A stretch of DNA of 64,000 bases from the NCBI RefSeq assembly GCF_040438645.1, contig NZ_CP159253.1, positions 1,612,001-1,676,000 of the forward strand, read 5' to 3'. Each line of letters begins with the position of its first letter. Position 1 is the stretch's first letter. Made by a program: the position numbers and the translations under genes. This stretch comes from Mesorhizobium sp. WSM2240 (GTDB taxonomy: Bacteria; Pseudomonadota; Alphaproteobacteria; Rhizobiales; Rhizobiaceae). This document shows positions 9,433-17,584 of this stretch, one piece after another. The notes beneath the pieces were generated by a model. That model saw only the letters and a program-made list of their open reading frames with translations. It ran no database searches and was not told the origin of the DNA.

Positions 9433-10335
9433 CTAGCCTAACTGCTTCAGCTTCGCCTTCACTTCGAGGAAGTCCCGCCACGCAAGCTTCTTGTGGGCGG
9501 GATTTCTCAGGAGATAGGCCGGATGCAGGGTCGGCATGGTCGGGATCGCAACGCCCGAAGCCGTCACATGCGAGCGCCAGTTGCCGCGCAGGCGCAGGAT
9601 GCCGTCGACGGTATTGAGCAGGAGCTTCGCCGACGGCCCGCCCAGCGTGATCAGCAGCTTGGGTCCGGCGAGCTCGATCTGCCGCTCGATGAATGGGCGG
9701 CAGATTTCCGTTTCATGCGGCGTCGGCGTGCGGTTGCCGGGCGGCCGCCACGGAATGACGTTGGCGATATAGACCGAATTGCGGTCAAGTCCGATCGCAG
9801 CCAGCATTCGGTCGAGCAATTGGCCGGAGCGGCCGACGAACGGAAGGCCCTCGACATCCTCGTCGCGCCCCGGCGCCTCGCCGACCAGCATGACCGCCGC
9901 ATCCGGATTGCCGTCGGCAAAGACCGTGTTCTTCGCGGTGAATTTGAGGTTGCAGCCCTCGAACCGCGCCATGTGCTCACGCAACTCGTCGAGCGTCGAC
10001 GATTGCGCGGCAAGTTCCCGCGCCAGCGCCGCCTGCGCGCCGTCGGGCACGGCGGCTTTGGGCGGCAATGGCTGCGCCTGCCCCTCATCCGCCCCACGGG
10101 CACCTTCTCCCCGTGAAAAACGGGGAGAAGGGAGAGCCGGCGGCGCTGACGTCTCCCTCTCCCCGTCCTTCACGGGGAGAGGGTAAGGGTGAGGGGCAAT
10201 TTGTACAGCGGTCGGCGGGCGCTCCTCGAACCTGTTCACCGGCTCCTCGACCAGCGCCTCGTATGCGCCGGCTTCGGCGTAGAAGGCGAGCAGGTCGCGA
10301 AGATCCGGGGGCTGGTTTCGGGCGGCCGAGGTCAT
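9433..10335 (-). CDS. Uracil-DNA glycosylase, family 4-like
   Basis: Base-excision repair enzyme of the UDG superfamily, 300 residues. Motif 1 reads GEAPGRDED (152-160) and motif 2 carries HPAYLL (from His271); NVIPWRPPGNR and ETEICRPFIERQ also match family 4. Only two of the four cysteines that ligate the 4Fe-4S cluster in classical members are present (Cys128 and Cys212); the other positions are Phe125 and Trp196. Residues 47-85 are encoded by a palindromic intergenic-type repeat that reads through in frame. It is convergent with the small membrane protein gene. Confidence 0.9.
   Translation of the reverse strand: MTSAARNQPPDLRDLLAFYAEAGAYEALVEEPVNRFEERPPTAVQIAPHPYPLPVKDGERETSAPPALPSPRFSRGEGARGADEGQAQPLPPKAAVPDGAQAALARELAAQSSTLDELREHMARFEGCNLKFTAKNTVFADGNPDAAVMLVGEAPGRDEDVEGLPFVGRSGQLLDRMLAAIGLDRNSVYIANVIPWRPPGNRTPTPHETEICRPFIERQIELAGPKLLITLGGPSAKLLLNTVDGILRLRGNWRSHVTASGVAIPTMPTLHPAYLLRNPAHKKLAWRDFLEVKAKLKQLG
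10081..10196. repeat. RIME-like double-palindrome element inside a coding sequence
   Basis: Two perfect 12-bp stems, each with a 5-base loop: CCTTCTCCCCGT and its complement at 10103-10131, and CCCTCTCCCCGT and its complement at 10155-10183. They are framed by CCCCTCATC and its near-complement GGGTGAGGGG. The size and double-hairpin plan resemble the rhizobial intergenic mosaic element (RIME1). The whole element lies within the glycosylase ORF and encodes a Pro/Gly/Arg-rich insert. Confidence 0.85.
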
Positions 10336-10371
10336 GGCGGCACATTCCTCTGCGGGCGGTGCGATTGCAAG

Positions 10372-11031
10372 TCACGTGGTCGGGATGCGCGGATCCTGCA
10401 CCAGATAAAATTGCCGTTTGGGTGTGAAGTCGGTGATCAGGAAGCCGAATGCGCCCGTTCTCTGCGGGTCGACCTTGCCGTTGCGAAACAACAGCCTGTC
10501 GTACGGTTCGAAATCGCGGCTGAATTCCGCGAAACTGTCCGACGAGATGTTGGATTTGTCCGAGGTCCTCTGGTCGAAGGACAGGCCGTCGCCGAAGACG
10601 CTGGCCTGCCCGAGCAGTTCCTGCAGCTCGAACTCGAACTCCACCCAGGCCAGCCCGCTATTGTTCAGAAGCTCGACGCGCATGTACAGGATGCCGTTGG
10701 CGTAGAAATCAGGGGATTCGAACGGCCGGATCGGGCGCGTCGTGCGGATTACCAGCGTTACCGGCGTCGCCGACAGCAGTTCCTGGGAGACTACGATCGG
10801 GTCCGCCTTGGTTCCCATGCCGCTGACGCCGGTTATGTGGAAGCCACCGAGTTCATCGGAGAACGAATAGGCGCCGGCGAGCCAAAGCCCGTCATCTCCC
10901 ACCATTTGGGCTCGGGCTTCGGCCGAGGCAAGCAGGAAAAGCAGGGCGATGCTTCCAAGCAAGTGCGATACGCCCCCGCGTCCAGGACGCAGGCATTGCA
11001 GAATGCATCGGAAGACCCTCGCGCACCGCAT
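10372..11031 (-). CDS. Conserved secreted protein of unknown function
   Basis: A 219-residue protein with a charged N-terminus, a hydrophobic signal core (LGSIALLFLLASAEA, about residues 25-40) and AQ at a plausible cleavage point. The mature part is rich in beta-type sequence with no catalytic motif I recognise. It lies 36 bases upstream of the glycosylase gene on the same strand, so the two may be co-transcribed, and it diverges from ETF-QO. A periplasmic or outer-surface location is inferred from the signal alone. Confidence 0.75.
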   Translation of the reverse strand: MRCARVFRCILQCLRPGRGGVSHLLGSIALLFLLASAEARAQMVGDDGLWLAGAYSFSDELGGFHITGVSGMGTKADPIVVSQELLSATPVTLVIRTTRPIRPFESPDFYANGILYMRVELLNNSGLAWVEFEFELQELLGQASVFGDGLSFDQRTSDKSNISSDSFAEFSRDFEPYDRLLFRNGKVDPQRTGAFGFLITDFTPKRQFYLVQDPRIPTT

Positions 11032-11106
11032 GCGTGAAGTATGAATGAAAATTCAGCCCGCGAACACATCTATTCGGTTGAATTGCCCTATGCTGCTGCA
11101 GAATTG

Positions 11107-11122
11107 ACGTTTACGTGAACGT
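11107..11122. promoter_or_regulatory. LiuR-like palindrome upstream of ETF-QO
   Basis: The 16-base sequence ACGTTTACGTGAACGT is a palindrome broken by one symmetric mismatch pair. From memory it resembles sites of the MerR-type regulator LiuR, which controls branched-chain amino acid breakdown in many proteobacteria. It lies about 180 bases ahead of the chosen ETF-QO start. The palindrome is seen directly; the regulator is inferred, and no merR gene is in this window. Confidence 0.5.
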
Positions 11123-11297
11123 TAGTTATGCCCTGGAAGTTGGTGCAGGCATGCGCCGAAACTGTGACAAGTGCGCCCGTTTCGCGTCGCTTTCGGATAG
11201 GCTATTGAGCGCCATTGCCAGCAAGATGCCTGGGTCGCGACGGGAAGCCTGGAACAGCGGGTGCGCGGCTGGGGAAGCAGCCAGTGCGGAGGTATTG

Positions 11298-13013
11298 ATG
11301 AGCGAGATCGAACGCGAGAGCATGGAATTCGACGTGGTCATCGTCGGCGCAGGGCCGGCCGGCCTCGCCGCTGCGATCCGCCTCAAGCAGGTCAACCCCG
11401 AGCTTTCGGTCGTGGTGCTGGAAAAGGGCGCGGAGGTTGGCGCGCACATCCTTTCCGGCGCGGTGGTCGATCCCATCGGCATAGACCGCCTGCTGCCCGG
11501 CTGGCGCGACGAGGAAGGCCACCCGTTCAAGACGCCGGTCACCGACGACCAATTCCTGGTGCTTGGCAAGTCTGCTTCCGTCCGCCTTCCGAATTTCGCC
11601 ATGCCGCCGCTGATGAACAATCACGGCAATTACATCGTCTCGCTAGGCAATGTCTGCCGCTGGCTGGCCGGCCGTGCCGAGGCGCTGGGCGTCGAGATCT
11701 ATCCAGGCTTCGCCGCCGCCGACCTGATCTACAATGATGCGGGCGCCGTCACCGGCGTCGTCACCGGCGACATGGGCGTTGAGCGCGACGGCACGCACGG
11801 CCCGGGTTTTGCGCCCGGCATGGCGCTGCTCGGCAAATATGTGCTTATCGGCGAGGGTGCGCGGGGCTCGCTGGCCAAGCAGCTGATCTCGAAATACGGA
11901 CTCGACGAAGGCCGCCAGCCCGGAAAATACGGCATCGGCCTCAAGGAACTCTGGCAGGTCAAGCCGGAGAATCACAAGCCTGGCCTCGTCCAGCACACTT
12001 TCGGCTGGCCGCTCGACCTGAAGACCGGCGGCGGGTCGTTCCTCTACCACCTCGAGGATAACCAGGTCGCGGTCGGCTTCGTCGTACACCTGAACTACAA
12101 AAACCCCTATCTCGCCCCGTTCGAGGAATTCCAGCGCTTCAAGACCCACCCCGCCATCCGCAAGACGTTTGAGGGTGGCAAGCGCATCTCCTACGGCGCG
12201 CGCGCCATCACCGAAGGCGGCTGGCAGTCGGTGCCGAAATTGTCGTTCCCAGGCGGCGCGCTGATCGGCTGCTCGGCCGGCATGGTCAACGTACCGCGCA
12301 TCAAAGGTTCGCACAATGCGGTGCTGTCCGGCATGCTGGCGGCCGAACACGCCGCGGCCGCGATCGCCGCCGGGCGGGCGAATGACGAGCTCGAAGCTTA
12401 CGAAAACGCATGGCGCGCCACCGATATCGGCAAGGACCTGAAGAAGGTCCGCAACGTCAAGCCGCTCTGGTCGCGCTTCGGCACGGTCGCCGGCGTCGCG
12501 CTCGGCGGTTTCGACATGTGGACGAACACGCTGTTCGGCTTTTCGCTGTTCGGCACGATGAAGCACGGCAAGCCGGACCACGCTTCACTGGAACCCGCCG
12601 AGAAGCACAAGCGGATCGACTATCCCAAGCCCGACGGCGTGCTGACCTTCGACAGGCTGTCGTCGGTGTTCCTGTCCAACACCAACCACGAGGAGAACCA
12701 GCCGGTCCACCTCCAGGTCAAGGACATGGAGTTGCAGAAGCGCTCCGAATACGCAGTGTTTTCCGGCCCGTCGACCCGCTATTGCCCGGCAGCGGTCTAC
12801 GAATGGGTCGACGCCGACGGCAATGCGCTGGCCGGCGGTCCGGGCGCAGCAGAAAAGGGCGGCGAGGTCTCGCACACCAACCCGGAAGCGCGCTTCGTTA
12901 TCAACGCGCAGAACTGCGTCCACTGCAAGACCTGCGACATCAAGGATCCCAACCAGAACATCAATTGGGTGCCGCCGCAGGGCGGCGAGGGGCCGGTTTA
13001 TCCGAATATGTGA
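11298..13013 (+). CDS. Electron transfer flavoprotein-ubiquinone oxidoreductase
   Basis: Membrane-associated enzyme that passes electrons from reduced ETF, charged by acyl-CoA dehydrogenases, to ubiquinone. The 571-residue protein has an N-terminal FAD motif GAGPAG (17-22) and a C-terminal 4Fe-4S domain with YCPAAVYEW and NCVHCKTCDIKDP. The ATG start is preferred over an in-frame GTG 183 bases upstream because it has a GGAGG site and gives the usual N-terminus before VVIVGAGPAG. The isovaleryl-CoA dehydrogenase encoded near 33 kb is one likely electron source. Confidence 0.96.
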   Translation: MSEIERESMEFDVVIVGAGPAGLAAAIRLKQVNPELSVVVLEKGAEVGAHILSGAVVDPIGIDRLLPGWRDEEGHPFKTPVTDDQFLVLGKSASVRLPNFAMPPLMNNHGNYIVSLGNVCRWLAGRAEALGVEIYPGFAAADLIYNDAGAVTGVVTGDMGVERDGTHGPGFAPGMALLGKYVLIGEGARGSLAKQLISKYGLDEGRQPGKYGIGLKELWQVKPENHKPGLVQHTFGWPLDLKTGGGSFLYHLEDNQVAVGFVVHLNYKNPYLAPFEEFQRFKTHPAIRKTFEGGKRISYGARAITEGGWQSVPKLSFPGGALIGCSAGMVNVPRIKGSHNAVLSGMLAAEHAAAAIAAGRANDELEAYENAWRATDIGKDLKKVRNVKPLWSRFGTVAGVALGGFDMWTNTLFGFSLFGTMKHGKPDHASLEPAEKHKRIDYPKPDGVLTFDRLSSVFLSNTNHEENQPVHLQVKDMELQKRSEYAVFSGPSTRYCPAAVYEWVDADGNALAGGPGAAEKGGEVSHTNPEARFVINAQNCVHCKTCDIKDPNQNINWVPPQGGEGPVYPNM

Positions 13014-13110
13014 TCTACCCCCGATTGCAGATCGCCTGAGGGTGCCCGCGCCGAACGATTGAAAAGGCCCCGGCAATGTGGTGTGGTTTTGCTTCTGTGG
13101 GAGCAAGCGC

Positions 13111-13692
13111 ATGCGGGGGATCTGCATTGCTTTGGTGGCCTGCCTAGCCGCGAGCCCGGCGCTCTGCGGGGTCAAAATCTCGGTCAAAACGGAAACCTAT
13201 TCCATAGTCGGCAACACCGGCGAGGCGTTGCTCGACGCTATGGATCTCAGGGGGCCTCGCTACGGCCTGCTCGCCCGCGCCATGGCGCAGACCCGCTACA
13301 AAGTCGAATGGGACGACGACTGGCTAAGGTCCGGCAGCAAGTGCCGCCTGAAATCCGCGGATGCGACCCTGTCCATCGTTTATCGTTATCCGGCGCTTGC
13401 CCGGCCGGCATCGCGGAAGCTGGAGCGGCGCTGGAAGGCCTTCATGGCCGGCGTGCGCCAGCACGAGGAGATGCATGGGCGGCTGGCGCGCCAGATGGTT
13501 CTTGCGGCCCACAAATCGGTGTCGAGGCTGGCGAGGAGGGACGACCTGTGCATCAGGTCGAAGCGGCAGTTCGAGCGCATCATCGACGCCGTCTACGCGA
13601 AATACGAAGCCCGGCAGGCCCGGTTCGACGAAGTCGAGCATGGCGAGGGCGGCAATGTCGACCGGCTGCTGGATATGCTGACGCGCGAGTAG
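13111..13692 (+). CDS. DUF922-family secreted protein with HExxH motif
   Basis: A 193-residue protein starting MRGICIALVACLAASPALC, a clear signal peptide. It belongs to the DUF922 group, predicted secreted zinc-dependent proteases: the motif RQHEEMHGRL supplies HExxH, and paired cysteines (GSKCRLK and DDLCIRS) could form a disulfide. The ATG used has GGGAG about eight bases ahead; an earlier in-frame ATG would bury the signal peptide. Protease activity is a family prediction and has not been shown here. Confidence 0.85.
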   Translation: MRGICIALVACLAASPALCGVKISVKTETYSIVGNTGEALLDAMDLRGPRYGLLARAMAQTRYKVEWDDDWLRSGSKCRLKSADATLSIVYRYPALARPASRKLERRWKAFMAGVRQHEEMHGRLARQMVLAAHKSVSRLARRDDLCIRSKRQFERIIDAVYAKYEARQARFDEVEHGEGGNVDRLLDMLTRE

Positions 13693-13700
13693 TTCGCCGT

Positions 13701-14732
13701 TCAGCCTTTCTCGGACGTCTTGCGATCGAGAAAGACGGTTACGGGGTCGGGCGTGGCACGCTCGGCCGGCTTGATCGAGAATTCCACGAGCACAGGCCGG
13801 TGGTCAGAGCCTGAATCCTCCAGCGTGCGCACGGAATTCACTTGCACGTCGCCCTTGGAGAAAATCTGGTCGATCGGCAGCCCGAAGGAGCGGAACCAAT
13901 CGGGCAGGCGGCGCGACAGCCATGTAGCCCCCGGCGAAGGCGTCAGCGTCAGTCCGCCGGCCTGTGCGACGCGCGACACGGCGGCGCTCCACGGCGTCGC
14001 GTTCATGTCGCCGGCAAGCAGCGCCGTATCGCCGAGCCTGGCCAGGTGCGGCGCGACTTTGTCGATCTGCCAGGACTGCTCGTAAGGCCATGGCCAGCCG
14101 AGATGCAGCGTCGCTACTTCCACCGGCCGCCCGCCGAAATCGACTGCGGCGACAGCGAAGGCTCCGCGCTCGTCGCATTCGGGCATGGTGTTCGCCGCGA
14201 AGGGCCGCCGCGAAAGAATCGCGACCTGCCAATATCGGCCGGGGCGCGAACAGACAATGCGATGCGGGAAGGCGGCTGAGAGCAGATCGAGTTTTTCCGC
14301 CCACATCATCGACACTTCGTTCAGCGTAATCACGTCGGGCTGGACACGGCCGATCAGCGACAGGATTCTTCCCGGCTCGGGATTGTCGAAACGCACATTC
14401 ATGTGCAGCAGGCGATAGACGGCCCGTTGATCCTTTGCAGGCAGGGCTGCGTGCACCTGTCCGAGCCAGGGCAGGGACATCGATGCGGACGTGGTGGCGA
14501 CTGCGGCCGCCGCGAAAGTAAGCGCCACCGCCCCTTCCTTCACCAGCGAGCATGCGAGCAGCAAGACCGCGCAGCCTGCCATCATCGCCGCCAGATGGAT
14601 GCGGAAATGCGAGAAGGAATCGAAGGCCGGATGCACCTTCCCGAAGAAGCCGGCGATCAGCGGCAGCGAGAGCGCCGCTGCCGCGGCCAAGGCAAGCAGC
14701 GATATCATGGTTCGCAAATTCGTCCGGTTCAT
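13701..14732 (-). CDS. Endonuclease/exonuclease/phosphatase-family membrane protein
   Basis: A 343-residue protein. About three hydrophobic helices in the first 100 residues are followed by an EEP (DNase I/synaptojanin-like) catalytic domain. Motifs visible are HMNVRFDN, ITLNEVS with the metal-binding glutamate, LLAGDMNATPW and SDHRPVLVEF with the catalytic histidine. The domain is expected in the periplasm if the helices anchor it with that topology. The substrate (nucleic acid, phospholipid or sugar phosphate) cannot be told from sequence. Its end meets the DUF922 gene convergently. Confidence 0.9.
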   Translation of the reverse strand: MNRTNLRTMISLLALAAAAALSLPLIAGFFGKVHPAFDSFSHFRIHLAAMMAGCAVLLLACSLVKEGAVALTFAAAAVATTSASMSLPWLGQVHAALPAKDQRAVYRLLHMNVRFDNPEPGRILSLIGRVQPDVITLNEVSMMWAEKLDLLSAAFPHRIVCSRPGRYWQVAILSRRPFAANTMPECDERGAFAVAAVDFGGRPVEVATLHLGWPWPYEQSWQIDKVAPHLARLGDTALLAGDMNATPWSAAVSRVAQAGGLTLTPSPGATWLSRRLPDWFRSFGLPIDQIFSKGDVQVNSVRTLEDSGSDHRPVLVEFSIKPAERATPDPVTVFLDRKTSEKG

Positions 14733-14787
14733 CCGCGGCTCTTATCGGCAGAAATGCGGCCCATTCATGATGGCCGCGGCCTGCAAA

Positions 14788-16290
14788 TTACTGGAAAGCG
14801 GTTTCCGAAAAGCTGCGAAGTTTGCGCGAATGCAGCCGGTCCATCGGCATCTCGGCCAGCTTCTCGACGGCGCGGATGCCGATGGTGAGGTGCTGGGCAA
14901 CCTGGCGCTTATAGAACTCCGACGCCATGCCGGGCAGCTTCAGTTCGCCATGCAGCGGCTTGTCGGAAACGCAGAGCAGCGTTCCGTAGGGCACGCGGAA
15001 GCGGAAGCCGTTAGCCGCGATCGTCGCCGATTCCATGTCGAGCGCGATCGCGCGCGACTGCGACAGGCGTTGCACCGGCCCGCGCTGCTCGCGCAATTCC
15101 CAGTTGCGGTTGTCGATTGTGGCCACGGTCCCGGTGCGCATGATGCGCTTCAGGTCATAGCCTGACAGGCCGGTGACTTCGGCGACCGCCTCCTGCAGCG
15201 CCACCTGGATTTCGGCGAGCGGCGGTATCGGCACCCACACCGGCAAATCGGCGTCCAGCACATGGTCCTCGCGCACATAGGCATGCGCCAGCACGTAATC
15301 GCCGAGCGCCTGCGTGTTGCGCAGGCCGGCGCAATGGCCAAGCATCAGCCAGGCGTGCGGCCGCAGCACGGCGACGTGGTCGGTGATGGTCTTGGCGTTG
15401 GACGGGCCGACGCCGATATTGATCATGGTAATGCCGCCATGACCGGGCTTCTTCAGATGATAGGTCGGCATTTGCGGCATGCGGGACGGGGTGGCGCCCC
15501 CGGTCGGATGGGTCTCGCCGGCAAGGGTTACGACATTGCCTGGCTCGACGAATTCCGAATAGCCTTGGCCGCCCTTGGCCATCAGCTCGCGCGCATAGAC
15601 GCAGAACTCGTCGATATAGAACTGGTAATTGGTGAACAGCACGAAGTTCTGAAAATGCTGCGGGCTGGTCGCGGTATAGTGGGTCAGGCGGTGCAGCGAA
15701 TAATCGATGCGCTGTGCCGTGAACGGCGCAAGCGGCCGCGGCTCGCCGGGGACGGCTTCGAACGTGCCGTTGGCGATCAGATCGTCAGTGCCGTCGAGAT
15801 CCGGCACATCGAACAAATCGCGGATCGGCCGTTTGATACGCTCGGCGATCGAACCATCGACATGGGTGCCCTCGAGGAAAGCGAAATGGACCGGAATCGG
15901 CGTCTCCGATTCCGACACCACCACCGGCACGCCGTGATTGCGCATGATCAGGCCGAGCTGCTCGACGAGATAGGGCTCGAACAGGTCCGGCCGGGTGATG
16001 GTGGTCGTGTAGTGACCGGGCGAGGGCATATGGCCGTAGGCCTGCCGCGAATCGACCTGGGAATAGGACGACGTGGTGACGCCGACTTCAGGATAGTAGG
16101 CACGGTACTTGCAGTTGGTATCGCCGCCATTGCCGAGTGCTACGAATGAATCGCGCAGGAAAGCGGTGTTGCGCCGGTAGAGCGCATCGAGCGCTGCGAC
16201 CGCTTCGCGCGGGTCGGTGAAGCTCTGCCGCGCGAACGGCTCCGGCGAGGCGATTGTCTGTATCGGTTCGGGATAGATTCTCTTTTCCAT
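14788..16290 (-). CDS. amn: AMP nucleosidase
   Basis: Hydrolyses AMP to adenine and ribose 5-phosphate, a control point of purine pools. The 500-residue length matches the family: an N-terminal AMP nucleosidase domain and a C-terminal nucleoside phosphorylase-like fold. Characteristic stretches are YRAYYPEVGVTTSS near the N-terminus, GVGPSNAKTITDH and the phosphorylase-type ALDMESATIAANG near the C-terminus, which supplies the base-binding region. It lies downstream of two small secreted-protein genes on the same strand with a gap of about 75 bases. Confidence 0.95.
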   Translation of the reverse strand: MEKRIYPEPIQTIASPEPFARQSFTDPREAVAALDALYRRNTAFLRDSFVALGNGGDTNCKYRAYYPEVGVTTSSYSQVDSRQAYGHMPSPGHYTTTITRPDLFEPYLVEQLGLIMRNHGVPVVVSESETPIPVHFAFLEGTHVDGSIAERIKRPIRDLFDVPDLDGTDDLIANGTFEAVPGEPRPLAPFTAQRIDYSLHRLTHYTATSPQHFQNFVLFTNYQFYIDEFCVYARELMAKGGQGYSEFVEPGNVVTLAGETHPTGGATPSRMPQMPTYHLKKPGHGGITMINIGVGPSNAKTITDHVAVLRPHAWLMLGHCAGLRNTQALGDYVLAHAYVREDHVLDADLPVWVPIPPLAEIQVALQEAVAEVTGLSGYDLKRIMRTGTVATIDNRNWELREQRGPVQRLSQSRAIALDMESATIAANGFRFRVPYGTLLCVSDKPLHGELKLPGMASEFYKRQVAQHLTIGIRAVEKLAEMPMDRLHSRKLRSFSETAFQ

Positions 16291-16366
16291 GACCCATTAT
16301 AGAGACTTGGAATGAGGCGCGGGAGGGGTATGGACCGCGAAAGCTGGTCGCAGCGCAATTTTTACC

Positions 16367-16567
16367 CTAGCCCCTCTGCAGGCTCATGAGGATCACGAAG
16401 CCGGCGCCCTTCTTCTTCATCTTCGGCGCGTCGATCGTAGTGCCGATTTCGCCGCGCGCCATCGGGACGGCAAGCACCGGCGCTGCGAGCAGCAGCGTGA
16501 TGAACGCCGCCCGCGGCAGGAGCCGAAGCGTCTTGAGTGTCTGGGCGGCGAAGCGGTTCATTGTCAT
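16367..16567 (-). CDS. Small protein with signal-like N-terminus (hypothetical)
   Basis: A 66-residue ORF. Residues 15-38 (LPRAAFITLLLAAPVLAVPM) form a hydrophobic, signal-like segment, followed by a short basic tail containing KMKKKGAGF. The ribosome site is weak (TCTGGAAT), and a second ATG two codons in is an alternative start. It begins only 22 bases after the stop of a better-supported 56-residue gene on the same strand, which suggests a small operon. Existence is plausible and unproven; no function is assigned. Confidence 0.4.
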   Translation of the reverse strand: MTMNRFAAQTLKTLRLLPRAAFITLLLAAPVLAVPMARGEIGTTIDAPKMKKKGAGFVILMSLQRG

Positions 16568-16589
16568 AAATTCCAGAAGTGCAGTTCAG

Positions 16590-16760
16590 TTATTTGCGTT
16601 GGGGCGGAGCGCAACGAAAACCATCATCGAAGACGCAGGGTACGGCCATGCCGATCTCCCACGAACGGGCGGGACGGCTTGAATGCGCCACGAGCATCGA
16701 AAACAGCATGCCGAACAGGGTCATGAGCAGGCAGACTATCGTGAACCGGCGGGCGAGCAT
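16590..16760 (-). CDS. 56-residue membrane-anchored small protein
   Basis: Short ORF starting MLARRFTIVCLLMTLFG: two arginines, then about 20 hydrophobic residues forming a membrane anchor or signal, then a short tail with WEIGMAVPC and FDDGFRCAP holding two cysteines about nine residues apart. A strong GAAGGAGA ribosome site sits eight bases ahead of the ATG. The organised layout (anchor, then paired cysteines), the good ribosome site and the clean stop support a real gene. A periplasmic disulfide is possible. The family is not recognised with certainty. Confidence 0.65.
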   Translation of the reverse strand: MLARRFTIVCLLMTLFGMLFSMLVAHSSRPARSWEIGMAVPCVFDDGFRCAPPQRK

Positions 16761-17117
16761 GTGGGCGTCTCCTTCGATGGAACGCAGATTGCGTTATCGC
16801 GGCTGAACCGGCTCTGATGCCTGCGTTCATCTGACGTTCAACATTGTTGAGAAGCGCTCGGCCGGCTGCGGCTGCCGGATACCATCGACCCGGAAGGGCC
16901 ACGCATGGCCATCCGATCTCGGGGACATACTCACGGTATCTGATGGCGAAAGTTCGACAGACTGTGCGGCGGATGAACGCATCGCCTTGCGAGGATGATA
17001 ACCCCTGCGTCGATCAAGGCGACAATTATGCGCTGGCCCAGAACTGGCTGGCGTAGCTCCGCCCAGAAGGCGCTGGTGGTCGGCCAGCCCGCCGAGCGCC
17101 AGCAAGCTGGAACGAAG
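16761..17117. other. Gene-free stretch with a short inverted repeat
   Basis: No ORF here has both a ribosome site and a protein-like composition; the reading frames present are arginine-rich and unconvincing. A small inverted repeat, AACGCA-GAT-TGCGTT, lies just ahead of the 56-residue gene and could be part of its control region. Nothing else is seen. Confidence 0.5.
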
Positions 17118-17147
17118 AAGCCCCGCGAGGTTCCTTTCGCGGGGCTT
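17118..17147 (-). terminator. Rho-independent terminator after the DUF2147 gene
   Basis: Perfect 11-bp stem AAGCCCCGCGA with an 8-base loop, located about 30 bases past the stop of the DUF2147 gene. The T-run on the minus strand is weak (CTTCTTCG); on the plus strand it is TTTGATT, so it may act in both directions. Confidence 0.65.
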
Positions 17148-17175
17148 TGATTGATTCCCTGCTGAGGCGGGCCGC

Positions 17176-17517
17176 CTAAAGCTTGGTCCAGGTCTGGTTC
17201 CTGCAGATCAGGCCGCCAAGCACACAACCGCTCATCTTCATCGAGCTTCCGCTGATCGAGGCCTTGCCCTTGTACGTCTTGTCGGTGGCCGGATCGGTGA
17301 TCTGGCCCGAATAGCTGCCGCCGCTGGCGGAGAGCTTGCCGATCTGCTTGCCGGCATGCTTGCCGGTCTTCAGCGTGATGCAGAAGCCGCCGCCGCAAGC
17401 GCCGATCGCCGCCGTCTCGCCGCTCTGCGTCTTCCAGTTTCCTTCAATCGGGTCTGCATAGGTGGCCCCCGCCAAAAGCATAGTGGTGACCAAGGCCATG
17501 CTCAGTCTGCGAAACAT
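17176..17517 (-). CDS. DUF2147 domain-containing secreted protein
   Basis: A 113-residue protein with signal peptide MFRRLSMALVTTMLLAGATYA, then the DUF2147 domain: EGNWKT near the start, FCITLKTGKH, ITDPATDKTYKGKA and CVLGGLICRNQTWTK at the end. Two cysteine pairs are present. DUF2147 proteins are small lipocalin-like secreted proteins of unresolved role, with some members linked to tolerance of stress or solvents. A GGGAGGA ribosome site precedes the ATG, and a TTACG-N4-CGTAA repeat lies about 55 bases upstream. Confidence 0.9.
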   Translation of the reverse strand: MFRRLSMALVTTMLLAGATYADPIEGNWKTQSGETAAIGACGGGFCITLKTGKHAGKQIGKLSASGGSYSGQITDPATDKTYKGKASISGSSMKMSGCVLGGLICRNQTWTKL

Positions 17518-17570
17518 CTCGTGTCCTCCCTTGGGTGATCGACGGGCGCTTCTCCTCAGCCCGCTGTACC

Positions 17571-17584
17571 TTACGCAAACGTAA
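17571..17584. promoter_or_regulatory. Inverted repeat upstream of the DUF2147 gene
   Basis: TTACG-CAAA-CGTAA, a 5-bp inverted repeat around four bases, roughly 55 bases before the start codon. Position and symmetry fit an operator. The half-site is close to that of the ACGTTTACGT palindrome ahead of ETF-QO, but the spacing differs and no regulator can be named. Confidence 0.35.

Noticed and set aside
11115..11297. A 61-residue N-terminal extension of ETF-QO from a GTG start
   Set aside because: The extension lies over the palindromic site, has no signal or domain, and the internal ATG has a much better ribosome site.
13804..14553. Minus-strand ORF of 249 codons in another frame of the EEP-family gene
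   Set aside because: Shadow of the real gene; the true frame contains all the catalytic motifs.
16844..17056. Plus-strand ORF of 70 codons upstream of the terminator
   Set aside because: No ribosome site and low-quality composition; the hairpin after it is better explained by the DUF2147 gene on the other strand.
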